From Hyphomicrobiales bacterium (GTDB lineage Bacteria; Pseudomonadota; Alphaproteobacteria; Rhizobiales; Rhizobiaceae), in assembly GCA_900466575.1 (NCBI GenBank), contig UBMP01000016.1:372001-436000 (forward strand): a stretch of 64,000 nt of DNA, written 5' to 3'. This document shows, in pieces, positions 18,279 through 26,745 of this stretch. The notes below the pieces were generated by a model, which saw only the letters and a list, made by a program, of their open reading frames with translations, had not been told where the DNA came from and ran no database searches. Position numbers and translations under genes: made by a program. The stretch's first letter is position 1. Each line of letters begins with the position of its first letter.

Positions 18279-19634
18279 TTAACCTGCCTTCTGCCGCTCG
18301 GCGAAAAGCTGGGTGATGGAATAGTCCGAAAAGACCCGGTTGCGGCCGGAATTCTTCGCCATGTAGAGATACTGGTCGGCGGCATGTAGATAGTTGTCGA
18401 ACGTCTCTTCCGCGGAGATGACAGCAACCCCGATGGATACGCGCACGGAGAGTTCTTCGTCCTCGAAGAGGATGTTCGTGCGCGCAATTTCCTCGCGCAA
18501 CAGATCGCAGTATTCCGTCGCCTCGCGCACATCCATGTTTCGCAGCAGGATCGCAAATTCCTCGCCGCCCAGACGCGCGATAAGATGGGTCTCCCCGTCG
18601 ATCATCTGCCGGAGCTTTCGCGCGACCGTCTTCAGCACGAGGTCGCCGGTCTCGTGGCCATAGGTGTCGTTGAACTTCTTGAAATGATCGATGTCGAGCA
18701 CGACTGCACAGCAGGGTTCCTTCCGTGCCAGGCAGTGCTGGACGAGCACCGGCCCGCGCTCGAAGAAATACCGGCGGTTATATGTGTCGGTGAGGAAGTC
18801 GCGTGAGGCAATGGCCTGTAGTTTCTTGAACTGGGCCAGCGTGTCGACGCTCTGCGCGACACGGCACTGGAACTCCTCCTGGATGAACGGCCGATAGAGG
18901 AAATCGCTCGCACCCGCCTTCAAGAAAGCGGCACAGGTCAAGGGGTTCTCGCGGGTTGAAAACCCGATGATGCGCATGTCTTCCGCTGAGAAGTTGCGCC
19001 GGATCTGCTTGGTCAGTTCAATGCCGCCGGTGCCGGACAGGGCTTCGTTGACCAGGACCAGCTCGATGTCGCGATACTTGGCGAGCTTCTCCATTGCGTC
19101 CTGCGCGGTTCCGGCGTGCACGACGAGGAACTGCTGCGCCTGCAACATCTGCACCGCCTCGCTCTCCTCGGGCCCCACCCCGTCTGCGACAAGAACGCGG
19201 ACGTTGCGGTTCTGGAGCACGCGGCGTACGGAGTTCACGATGGAATCGATCGCGCGATCGTTGTCCTTGATGACGTAGTCGAGCACATTCTTCTTCAGAA
19301 TGCTTTCGCGCATGTGGAAATCGAACGTTCCGGTAAAGACGATGGTGGGAAGATCGGCCTCGAGGGAGTAGTCCAGAACCTCCCCCTTGGGAGAATCGGC
19401 CAGATTGAGGTCGATCACGCCGAGCATGAACCGGCCGCGCCCTTCGGAAAGCGCCTGCTGCATATCCCTGAGAGTATGGCAGGTGACGACGTCTACAGCG
19501 AGTTCTGTCTCGAAACGATGCGCCAGCACGGTCGTGAACGTCCGCGTGTCCTCAACGACGAGAACGCAGGGCCTGCTCCCGGTAAGAGCCCCGCCGCGGG
19601 TCCTGATCTGCGCCGTCCTCAGATTGCCGTGCAA
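18279..19634 (-). CDS. Double-receiver GGDEF response regulator (PleD-like layout)
   Basis: About 451 residues: two receiver domains then GGDEF. Receiver 1 keeps the acidic pair (VVED), phospho-acceptor Asp (GVIDLNLAD) and Lys (DYVIKD). Receiver 2 has Asn at the acceptor position (LVLVNEALSG) and lacks the acidic pair, so it is probably structural. The GGDEF domain is intact (DIDHFKKFNDTYGH, LGGEEF) without an RxxD inhibition site. The start is uncertain: a TTG at 19634 has AGAGGA six bases upstream; a GTG at 19658 is also possible. It is paralogous to the next gene, with which it probably acts. Confidence 0.9.
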   Translation of the reverse strand: MHGNLRTAQIRTRGGALTGSRPCVLVVEDTRTFTTVLAHRFETELAVDVVTCHTLRDMQQALSEGRGRFMLGVIDLNLADSPKGEVLDYSLEADLPTIVFTGTFDFHMRESILKKNVLDYVIKDNDRAIDSIVNSVRRVLQNRNVRVLVADGVGPEESEAVQMLQAQQFLVVHAGTAQDAMEKLAKYRDIELVLVNEALSGTGGIELTKQIRRNFSAEDMRIIGFSTRENPLTCAAFLKAGASDFLYRPFIQEEFQCRVAQSVDTLAQFKKLQAIASRDFLTDTYNRRYFFERGPVLVQHCLARKEPCCAVVLDIDHFKKFNDTYGHETGDLVLKTVARKLRQMIDGETHLIARLGGEEFAILLRNMDVREATEYCDLLREEIARTNILFEDEELSVRVSIGVAVISAEETFDNYLHAADQYLYMAKNSGRNRVFSDYSITQLFAERQKAG

Positions 19635-19982
19635 CACACATCCTCTTTCCGGACCCACAAGCCTGCACTTCCGGATTGAGGCGCGCCGTAACGCGCATCC
19701 TTCGTAAGCGGCACCACCCGCTTTCTACAGGGCGCGCACCGGGAAGCAACTGAGAGGCATCAAGTCAGCGACGGATGGCTGCTATCGACTTCACACGTAC
19801 ATCCGCCCAGTGCACATGGAAACCTTTTCGGCAAGTTCGACATCAGGTCGAGAACCGCCAAACCCTAGTGGTCCACCATTTAAAAGGAGGGACATTGAGC
19901 AATACTTAATATTTGCCGCAATTGTTCGCTCCGACAACAATTTTCGCGCCCGGCTACCGGTGGCGGCGCGTCAATGCGCGCC
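19635..19982. other. Intergenic region between the two receiver genes
   Basis: About 350 bp with no convincing gene. It should hold the promoter of the GGDEF regulator. An AT-rich patch with AAAGGAGGG lies near 19880-19910 but leads to no credible frame. No terminator with a T-run was found after the second receiver gene. Confidence 0.5.
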
Positions 19983-20816
19983 TCAGGCGCGCGCCTTCAT
20001 GCGCTCCTGTGCAGACTTGATCTGCACCAGCGTGTCGAGGTTCTGGTTGACGCGGCAATAGAATTCCTCGTCAATGAACGGCCGCATCATGAAGTCGTTG
20101 CCACCGGCCTTGAGGAATCGGGCCGACAACAGACGGTCGTTGGAAGATGAGACGCCGATGACGCGCAGCTGGTGCGAACCGCGCACGTGACGAATGCGCC
20201 GCGTCAGCTCAAAACCGTCGATGTCGGGCATATTGTAATCGGTGATCACGAGGCTGATATCGGGGTTCTTCTTCAGCGTCTCGATCGCGGCAGCGCCGTT
20301 TTCGGCGGAGCTCACACGGAAGTTGTAACGCTTCAGGCGGCTCGTCAGCAGGGCGCGCGCCGTGGCACTGTCATCAACGATCAGCACATGATGGCGCTGA
20401 TTGGTCAGGAACCGGCAGACCGATTCCGCCAGCATGTCGATGGCGAAGACGCTGTCCTTGATGATGTAGTCGACGACTTCCTTGGCGAGCAGGCCTTCGC
20501 GGATGCTGTCCTGGAAGGTCGCGGTGAAAACGATCGTCGGAACGCTGAGATCAACCAGGTAGTTCAGCGCCTCGCCACTTTCCGCGCCAGGCAGGTTGAT
20601 GTTCGAAATCGCAAGCGTGATAGGATCGGGATTGAGTTCATAAGCCTGCTGAAGGTCTTCGAACGTGCGGCAGATCTCCACATCGATGTTGAAAAGTTCT
20701 TTCAGCTTCTGCCGGATCATCGAAGTGAAGACATTGGAGTCCTCGCCCACAATGATTCTGTATTTTTCCAGCGACTCGCCGGAATATTGCATGCCCGAAA
20801 TCCCCAGAAAATTCAT
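19983..20816 (-). CDS. Double-receiver response regulator without output domain
   Basis: About 277 residues made of two receiver domains. Receiver 1 keeps the acidic pair (VGED) and Lys (DYIIKD) but has Asn where the phospho-acceptor Asp should be (LAISNINLPG). Receiver 2 is intact (LIVDD; VITDYNMPDIDG), except that the usual Lys-Pro is Arg-Pro (MMRPF). This is the mirror image of the neighbouring GGDEF protein. Possible starts are ATG 20816, ATG 20792 and TTG 20849; homologous sequence begins near 20792. No histidine kinase lies nearby. Confidence 0.88.
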   Translation of the reverse strand: MNFLGISGMQYSGESLEKYRIIVGEDSNVFTSMIRQKLKELFNIDVEICRTFEDLQQAYELNPDPITLAISNINLPGAESGEALNYLVDLSVPTIVFTATFQDSIREGLLAKEVVDYIIKDSVFAIDMLAESVCRFLTNQRHHVLIVDDSATARALLTSRLKRYNFRVSSAENGAAAIETLKKNPDISLVITDYNMPDIDGFELTRRIRHVRGSHQLRVIGVSSSNDRLLSARFLKAGGNDFMMRPFIDEEFYCRVNQNLDTLVQIKSAQERMKARA

Positions 20817-21046
20817 GACCCGCCCACTAATACAACCGAATTTACTCAAGTCTTACGCAGGCGTTGTTGAATTTTCGTTAAGCGGAATTCCGGAAGGATA
20901 GGGAGAAGAAAGCATTCGCAGATACCCCTTCGAAACGCCCCTGTCGCTTCTCCGTCGCGCTGTTCAATGATTATGTCGTAGACAGGATTTGGTCGCGTCG
21001 TTTTGCGATCTAAGATCACGCCAAAATACCAACCGGGGCATATTCC

Positions 21047-23608
21047 ATGGCAGAGTTTCCGACCAAGGCAAAAGTGGTCATCATCGGGCTGGGCGGCATT
21101 GTCGGCGCCTCCATCGCCCATCACCTGATCGAGCGCGGCTGGGACGACATCGTCGGCATCGACAAGTCGGGCATCCCGACGGATATCGGCTCGACGGCGC
21201 ACGCCTCCGACTTCTGCTACACGACCAGCCACGACTATCTCTCGGTCTGGACGACGCAGTATTCCATCGACTTCTATGAAAAGATGGGCCACTACGCCCG
21301 TATCGGCGGCCTCGAAGTTGCCCGCACAGGCGACGACGCCTGGATGGAAGAGATCAAGCGCAAGCTCTCTTCAGCCCGCGCTTTCGGCACCCGCGCCCAT
21401 TACGTTTCGCCCGCCGAGATCAAGGAAAAGTTCCCGCTGATCGAGGAAGACCAGGTCATGGGCGGTCTCTTCGACCCGGATGCCGGCCTCGTCATTCCGC
21501 GCTCGCAGACCGTCGCCGGCAAGCTGGTGGATGCCGCCGAAAAGACCGGCAAGCTCCAGATGTTCGGCAACACGCCGGCCAAGTCGCTCATCGTCGAGAA
21601 CGGCCGCATCAAGGGCGTCGTCACCCACCGCGGCACGATCATGGCCGATCACGTCATCGTCTGCGCCGGCCTCTGGGGCCGCCTGATCGCCGAAATGGTC
21701 GGCGAAGACCTGCCCGTCATGCCGGTCGACCACCCGCTGACCTTCTTCGGTCCCTATAACGAGTTCGAAGGCACCGGCAAGGAAATCGGCTTCCCGCTGC
21801 TGCGCGACCAGGGCAACTCTGCCTATATGCGCGACACCGGCGATCCGAAGACGACCGAAGGCGGCCAGATCGAGTGGGGCTATTACGAGACCAAGGAACC
21901 GCGCATGTGCCATCCGCGCGATCTGCTCGAAAAGCATGAGGCCCGCCTCTCCCCCTCGCAGCGCGACCTCGACATGGAGCAGATCCTCGAGCCGCTCGAA
22001 AAGGCGATCGAGCTGACGCCGATCCTCGGCGAGCTTGGCTACAACGAAAGCCACTCCTTCAACGGCCTGCTGCAGGTCTCCGCCGCCGGCGGCCCGTCCT
22101 GCGGCGAGAGCCAGAAGGTGCGCGGCCTGTGGTATTGCGTCGCCATCTGGGTCAAGGACGGCCCCGGCTATGGCAAGCTCATTGCCGACTGGATGACGGA
22201 CGGCCGTACCGAAATCGACCACAACTCGATCGACTACGCCCGCTTCTATCCGCATCAGCTGACCGAAGAGTTCATCGCTGGCCGCTGCTATGAAGCCGCC
22301 CAGAAGATCTACTTCCCCGCCGTCCACCCGCGCGAACCCTATGCCAGCGGCCGCGGCGCCAAGCGCTCGCCCTTCTATGAGCGCGAAGTCGAGCTCGGCG
22401 GCTACTTCATGGAACTCGGCGGCTGGGAGCGTGCGCATGGCTACAAGGCCAATGAGCACCTGCTGGAGAAGTACGGCGACAAGGTTCCGGTTCGTGAAAA
22501 CGAATGGGACAGCCGCCACTTTTGGCGCGTCTCGAATGCCGAACATCTCGCGATGAGCGAGGATTGCGGCATCGTCAACCTGTCGCATTTCCACATGGTC
22601 GATATCGAAGGTCCCGACCATGTCGAGCTGATGGAATGGCTGTCTGCCGCCAAGATCGGCGGCGACGGCAATATCGGCAAGGGCATCTACACCCACTTCC
22701 TCGATGACGAAGGCATGGTGCGCGCCGACTTCACGATCTTCCGCATGGCCGACCGCATCCGCCTCGTCAACGGTGCCGATGCAGGCCCGCGCGACCTCCA
22801 CTACATGAAGCGCGTGGCGGAAGATCGCGGCCTCGACGTGAAGATCACCGACGTCTCGGAGAAGTTCGTCACCATCGGCATCTGGGGCCCCAACGCCCGC
22901 GACACGCTGAAGAAGGTTGTTGCCGACCCGGCGGGCCTCGACCCGGAAAACTTCGCCTTCGCAGCGATCAAGCCCATCGAGATCGCCGGCAAGACCGTCA
23001 CCGCCTTCCGCATTTCCTATGTCGGCGAGCAGGGCTGGGAACTTCACATGAAATACGAGGACGGCCTCGCCGTCTGGGATGCGCTGCGCTCCACCGGCGT
23101 CATGGCCTTCGGCGTCGAGACCTATGCGAACTCGCGCCGCATGGAAAAGAGCCTGCGCCTGCAGAACGCAGACCTGCTCACGCAGTATAACCTCATCGAA
23201 GCCGACCTTGCCCGCCCGAAGGTCAAGGAAGCCGACTTCCGCGGCAAGGCCAAGCACCTGGAATACAAGGCGCGGGACAAGCAGCCGGCCATGCTCTGCA
23301 CCCTGATCATGACCGAAAACACTGACAGCAACGGCGTCAAGCGTTACCCCGTCGGCTCACTACCCGTCGTTGACCCGGCCACCGGCGAAGTCCTCGTGGA
23401 CAGCCTCGGCCGCCGCTCCTACACGACCTCGATCGCCTACGGCCCGACGGTCGGCAAGAATATCGCGCTGGCTTACCTGCCCGCCGAATATTGCGAAGTC
23501 GGCCGCAAGCTGAATGTCGAGTATTTCACCGAGACCTTCCCAGTCGAAGTCTTCGGCGTCGGCTACAAGCCCATCTACGACCCGGAAAACCTGAAGCCGC
23601 GCAGCTGA
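21047..23608 (+). CDS. FAD-dependent oxidoreductase fused to GcvT (dimethylglycine/sarcosine dehydrogenase type)
   Basis: An 853-residue enzyme. Residues 1-400 are a DAO-type FAD domain ('VVIIGLGGIVGASIAHHL' dinucleotide loop; GSTAHASD near the usual covalent-flavin histidine). They are followed by an FAO_M bridge and a folate-binding GcvT domain with its C-terminal barrel (about 450-850). Such fusions demethylate N-methyl glycine derivatives and pass the one-carbon unit to tetrahydrofolate. A GbdR-like regulator nearby supports glycine-betaine-related catabolism, but the exact substrate is uncertain. Codon bias suggests good expression. It is divergent from the receiver gene. Confidence 0.88.
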   Translation: MAEFPTKAKVVIIGLGGIVGASIAHHLIERGWDDIVGIDKSGIPTDIGSTAHASDFCYTTSHDYLSVWTTQYSIDFYEKMGHYARIGGLEVARTGDDAWMEEIKRKLSSARAFGTRAHYVSPAEIKEKFPLIEEDQVMGGLFDPDAGLVIPRSQTVAGKLVDAAEKTGKLQMFGNTPAKSLIVENGRIKGVVTHRGTIMADHVIVCAGLWGRLIAEMVGEDLPVMPVDHPLTFFGPYNEFEGTGKEIGFPLLRDQGNSAYMRDTGDPKTTEGGQIEWGYYETKEPRMCHPRDLLEKHEARLSPSQRDLDMEQILEPLEKAIELTPILGELGYNESHSFNGLLQVSAAGGPSCGESQKVRGLWYCVAIWVKDGPGYGKLIADWMTDGRTEIDHNSIDYARFYPHQLTEEFIAGRCYEAAQKIYFPAVHPREPYASGRGAKRSPFYEREVELGGYFMELGGWERAHGYKANEHLLEKYGDKVPVRENEWDSRHFWRVSNAEHLAMSEDCGIVNLSHFHMVDIEGPDHVELMEWLSAAKIGGDGNIGKGIYTHFLDDEGMVRADFTIFRMADRIRLVNGADAGPRDLHYMKRVAEDRGLDVKITDVSEKFVTIGIWGPNARDTLKKVVADPAGLDPENFAFAAIKPIEIAGKTVTAFRISYVGEQGWELHMKYEDGLAVWDALRSTGVMAFGVETYANSRRMEKSLRLQNADLLTQYNLIEADLARPKVKEADFRGKAKHLEYKARDKQPAMLCTLIMTENTDSNGVKRYPVGSLPVVDPATGEVLVDSLGRRSYTTSIAYGPTVGKNIALAYLPAEYCEVGRKLNVEYFTETFPVEVFGVGYKPIYDPENLKPRS

Positions 23609-23637
23609 TTGGCTGTAACGCTTACGGATTGCAAAAG

Positions 23638-23666
23638 GCCCGCGCAGCGATGCGCGGGCTTTATTG
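23638..23666 (+). terminator. Intrinsic terminator after the FAD/GcvT gene
   Basis: A perfect 9-bp stem (GCCCGCGCA / TGCGCGGGC) with a GCGA loop followed by TTTATTGTTT, 30 bp after the stop. It separates this gene from the dehydrogenase gene at 23841; the remaining 175 bp show no gene. Confidence 0.88.
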
Positions 23667-23840
23667 TTTGGAGGCCATCACAATTGTCTCTGCGACAAGA
23701 GAGCGGTTGTCGCCGACATCATTTCATGCAAGGCCTAGCATACGCCCCGACTGACGCAGACCCGGCGCCAAACCAATTCCAGCAAAACGACGCAGCGGCT
23801 TTGTGCCCGGAACGCGGATAACAACAGACAGAGCATTCGC

Positions 23841-25316
23841 ATGACCCTTACCCCCGCCCTCACCCGTCATCTCGCCAACCCCGACCTCTTTGCCGACCTG
23901 ACCTCCATGAGATCGCTCGGCAACCCCAGCGTCAGTCGCACCTTCAAGGTCTTCAACCCCTCGACCGGTGAACTGCTGGCCGAACTGCCCGACATGGGCG
24001 TGGCCGAAACGAAGGAAGCCATCGACAAGGCGTATGTGGCGCAGGCCGAATGGGCGGCGATGACGGCACGCGCCCGCAGCGATGTGTTGTGGCGCTGGCA
24101 CCAGCTGATCGTCGATCACACCGACGACCTCGGCGCCATCCTGACCGCCGAAATGGGCAAGCCGCTGGCGGAGGCGAAATCGGAAGTCAGCCATGCCGCC
24201 GCCTATCTGCAATGGTATGCCGAAGAGGCAAACCGCATCTATGGCGAGACGATTTCCGCGCCCTCCAACGACCGCCGCATGCTCGTGATCAAGCAGCCCA
24301 TCGGCGTCGTGGGCACGATCACGCCGTGGAACTTCCCCGCCTCCATGGTCGCGCGCAAGATCTCGCCCGCACTCGCCGCCGGCTGCGCCATCGTGCTGAA
24401 ACCCGCCGAGCAGACCCCGCTGGTCGCCGGCGCCATGTTCGCGCTGGCCGAAAAGGCGGGCTTCCCCGAGGGCGTGCTGAACCTGGTCTATGCCTCGGAA
24501 GGCGATGCAGTCGGCCACGAGCTTTGCACCAATGCCAAGGTCCGCAAGATCAGCTTCACCGGCTCGACCGAAGTCGGCCGTCTGCTGATGCGCCAATGCG
24601 CCGACCAGATCAAGAAGGTCAGCCTCGAACTCGGCGGTAACGCGCCCTTCATCGTCTTCGATGACGCCGATATCGACGCCGCCGTCGATGGCGCGATCCA
24701 GGCGAAGTTCCGCAATGCGGGCCAAACCTGCGTCTCGGCCAACCGGCTCTATGTGCAGGCCGGCGTGCATGACGAATTCGCCGAGAAATTCGCCGCCCGC
24801 GTCGCCACACTCACCGTCGGCGACGGCTTCACCCCCGACGTCGCCATCGGCCCGCTGATCGACACCCGCGCGCTCGCCAAGATCGAGGCCCATATCGCCG
24901 ACGCCCTTTCCAAGGGCGGCACGATCCGCTGCGGCGGCAAGCGCATCGACCGCGACGGCACCTTCTTCCTGCCAACCGTGCTGACCGACATCTCCTCCGC
25001 CATGCGCGTCGCCCAGGAGGAAACCTTCGGGCCGCTGGCCCCCATCATCCGCTTCGAGGACGCCGATCAGGTCGTGCGCGAAGCCAATGACACGATCTAT
25101 GGCCTTGCCGCCTATTTCTACGCCTCGAACCTCAAGCGCGTCTGGCGCGTCGCCGAAGCCCTCGAATACGGCATGGTCGGCATCAACACCGGCCGCATGT
25201 CCTCAGAGGCCGCCCCCTTCGGCGGCATGAAACAATCCGGCATCGGCCGCGAGGGCTCGCGGCACGGGCTGGAGGACTATCTGGAGATGAAATATTTGTG
25301 CATGGGGGGGATTTGA
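23841..25316 (+). CDS. gabD: NAD(P)-dependent succinate-semialdehyde dehydrogenase type
   Basis: A 491-residue aldehyde dehydrogenase. The cofactor region 'TPWNFPASMVARKISPALAA', the catalytic Glu in 'LELGGNAPF' and the nucleophile Cys in 'NAGQTCVSANR' are all present, and the C-terminal 'PFGGMKQSGIGREGS' is typical of the GabD branch. It oxidises succinate semialdehyde or a related semialdehyde. It has its own region behind the upstream terminator. The end of the gene marks the left edge of an AT-richer insert. Confidence 0.9.
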   Translation: MTLTPALTRHLANPDLFADLTSMRSLGNPSVSRTFKVFNPSTGELLAELPDMGVAETKEAIDKAYVAQAEWAAMTARARSDVLWRWHQLIVDHTDDLGAILTAEMGKPLAEAKSEVSHAAAYLQWYAEEANRIYGETISAPSNDRRMLVIKQPIGVVGTITPWNFPASMVARKISPALAAGCAIVLKPAEQTPLVAGAMFALAEKAGFPEGVLNLVYASEGDAVGHELCTNAKVRKISFTGSTEVGRLLMRQCADQIKKVSLELGGNAPFIVFDDADIDAAVDGAIQAKFRNAGQTCVSANRLYVQAGVHDEFAEKFAARVATLTVGDGFTPDVAIGPLIDTRALAKIEAHIADALSKGGTIRCGGKRIDRDGTFFLPTVLTDISSAMRVAQEETFGPLAPIIRFEDADQVVREANDTIYGLAAYFYASNLKRVWRVAEALEYGMVGINTGRMSSEAAPFGGMKQSGIGREGSRHGLEDYLEMKYLCMGGI

Positions 25317-25469
25317 GGGAGACCGCTCGTAGCCGCTAATAGCATTTCACGAGCGTGACCTGACCCTGAAATTCCTGGTAAGCTTACTGCCCGAAGGTTG
25401 AAAATCCGCGCTACTTCGCCTTAATGTTTCCAATTGAACCCATTTGGACTCCGAGGCAAGAAGCAGCGC

Positions 25470-26312
25470 ATGGATAAGCGTTATCAAGTTTTTGTCAGCA
25501 GTACCTTTCGCGATCTTGAAAAAGAGCGACAAGAAGTCATGCATGCTCTTCTAGAGCTGGATTGCCTCCCAGCGGGAATGGAGCTTTTTCCCGCTGCTAA
25601 TTCGAGCCAGTGGGAATTGATCAAGAAAGTAATTAGCGAAAGCGACTATTACATTTTGATTCTCGCCGGGAGATACGGTTCGGTAGGCCCCGAAGGCCTG
25701 AGCTACACTGAAATGGAATATAGATATGCGCTGGAGATAGGAAAACCAATTATTGCTTTCCTACACAAAGAGCCCGGCAAGATAGCGGCTGAGAACTCTG
25801 AAAACTCCAGCGACGGAAAGGACAAACTAGCCGAGTTCAGACGAATGGTGGAAACTCGGCTGTGCAAGCACTGGTCAAACCCCTCTGAACTCGGTTCGGT
25901 GGTGAGCCGTAGTCTCGTTCAGTTAATCAGGAACACTCCAGCTTTGGGCTGGGTTCGTGCCGATCAGGTGCCTGATAAAGAGGCAACACATGAATTGCTT
26001 CGGCTGCGCCGTGAAGTCGACAGCCTAAAGGCGGAACTGGAGAACGCTAGGATATCTGCCCCAAAAGGTGCTGAAGGTCTCGCTCATGGAAACGAGGCCT
26101 TTTCATTCGAATACACGTTTCGCGAAGGTGATTACTTCAATCCGAATTATTTTCGACTTCGCACAGAAGCTACATGGGACGAGATCTTTTCGTCGGCTGC
26201 GCCCGAAATGATACATGAAGCCGACGAAACTACTCTGCGAGGAAGCGTCAATATGCTCATCGCAAGAAAAGAAACAGCTCGCATCAAAGCCGTTGAAAAA
26301 AAACAAGAATAA
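25470..26312 (+). CDS. DUF4062-domain protein, N-terminal part of a frameshifted gene
   Basis: A 280-residue frame whose first 90 residues (KRYQVFVSSTFRDLEKER...DYYILILAGRYGSV...SYTEMEY) are a DUF4062 domain, a TIR-like fold found in many proteins of suspected defence or signalling roles. A coiled coil follows (about 180-205, LRLRREVDSLKAELENAR). The frame stops just after an A8 run (26296-26303). Losing one A would join it to a downstream frame carrying the family's usual C-terminus, so this is probably a broken gene or a sequencing slip. AT content is clearly higher than in flanking genes, suggesting transfer. The start at 25470 fits the domain start. Confidence 0.75.
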   Translation: MDKRYQVFVSSTFRDLEKERQEVMHALLELDCLPAGMELFPAANSSQWELIKKVISESDYYILILAGRYGSVGPEGLSYTEMEYRYALEIGKPIIAFLHKEPGKIAAENSENSSDGKDKLAEFRRMVETRLCKHWSNPSELGSVVSRSLVQLIRNTPALGWVRADQVPDKEATHELLRLRREVDSLKAELENARISAPKGAEGLAHGNEAFSFEYTFREGDYFNPNYFRLRTEATWDEIFSSAAPEMIHEADETTLRGSVNMLIARKETARIKAVEKKQE

Positions 26313-26517
26313 AGAGTTGAACGATTTTGAGATCGTGGATGAATATTTCCAAACTATAAAAATACAACTTCGCGCGCTTGGATTAATTAGAAAGAATGAA
26401 AAACAGAGAAGCGTCAAAGATACAAATACCTATTGGACGCTCACACCTTATGGAGACGAAGTCATGATGCGACTTAGGGCTGTTCCGTCCAAATACAAAG
26501 TCGACGTATTTTCGTGA
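26304..26517 (+). pseudogene. C-terminal part of the frameshifted DUF4062 gene
   Basis: Read in the +1 frame relative to the main part, this encodes about 70 residues (NDFEIVDEYFQTIKIQLRAL followed by GLIRKNEK, then TYWTLTPYGDEVMMRLRA). This is the winged-helix-like tail expected at the end of DUF4062 proteins. It has no credible start of its own, which supports a single original gene at 25470-26517. Confidence 0.7.
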
Positions 26518-26538
26518 GCTGAAAGGGTAGCGCCGCGA

Positions 26539-26745
26539 TTAATCCTCCGCCTTCTTATCAACTAGCTGCCGGTCGATTTTATCCATTCTTGGTTCAAAAC
26601 GCGCCCACGCCTCCGTCAACGAAAGAGCCTTCACCGGATCAGCCTTATGAGCGTCGTAGGCCGGAGCAACTTCGCGACGAAGCCAACCTTCCAGTGAAGC
26701 CTGTCCGTCTTTAGATTTATGCAATTCTTTGCGCCCCACCCTCAT
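26539..26745 (-). pseudogene. Truncated ParD-like antitoxin fragment
   Basis: A 68-residue frame whose sequence (RKELHKSKDGQASLEGWLRR, then EVAPAYDAHKADPVKALS) resembles the C-terminal half of ParD-family antitoxins. The N-terminal ribbon-helix-helix DNA-binding part is missing. Its ATG overlaps the recQ stop (ATGA), so it begins exactly where recQ ends. No ParE-like toxin follows. I read it as a remnant left by recombination at the recQ 3' end, possibly still translated by coupling to recQ. Confidence 0.5.

Noticed and set aside
21371-23257. 628-codon open frame antisense to the FAD/GcvT gene
   Set aside because: The plus-strand frame encodes a full recognisable enzyme. The antisense frame has no recognisable domain and is a result of high-GC codon bias.
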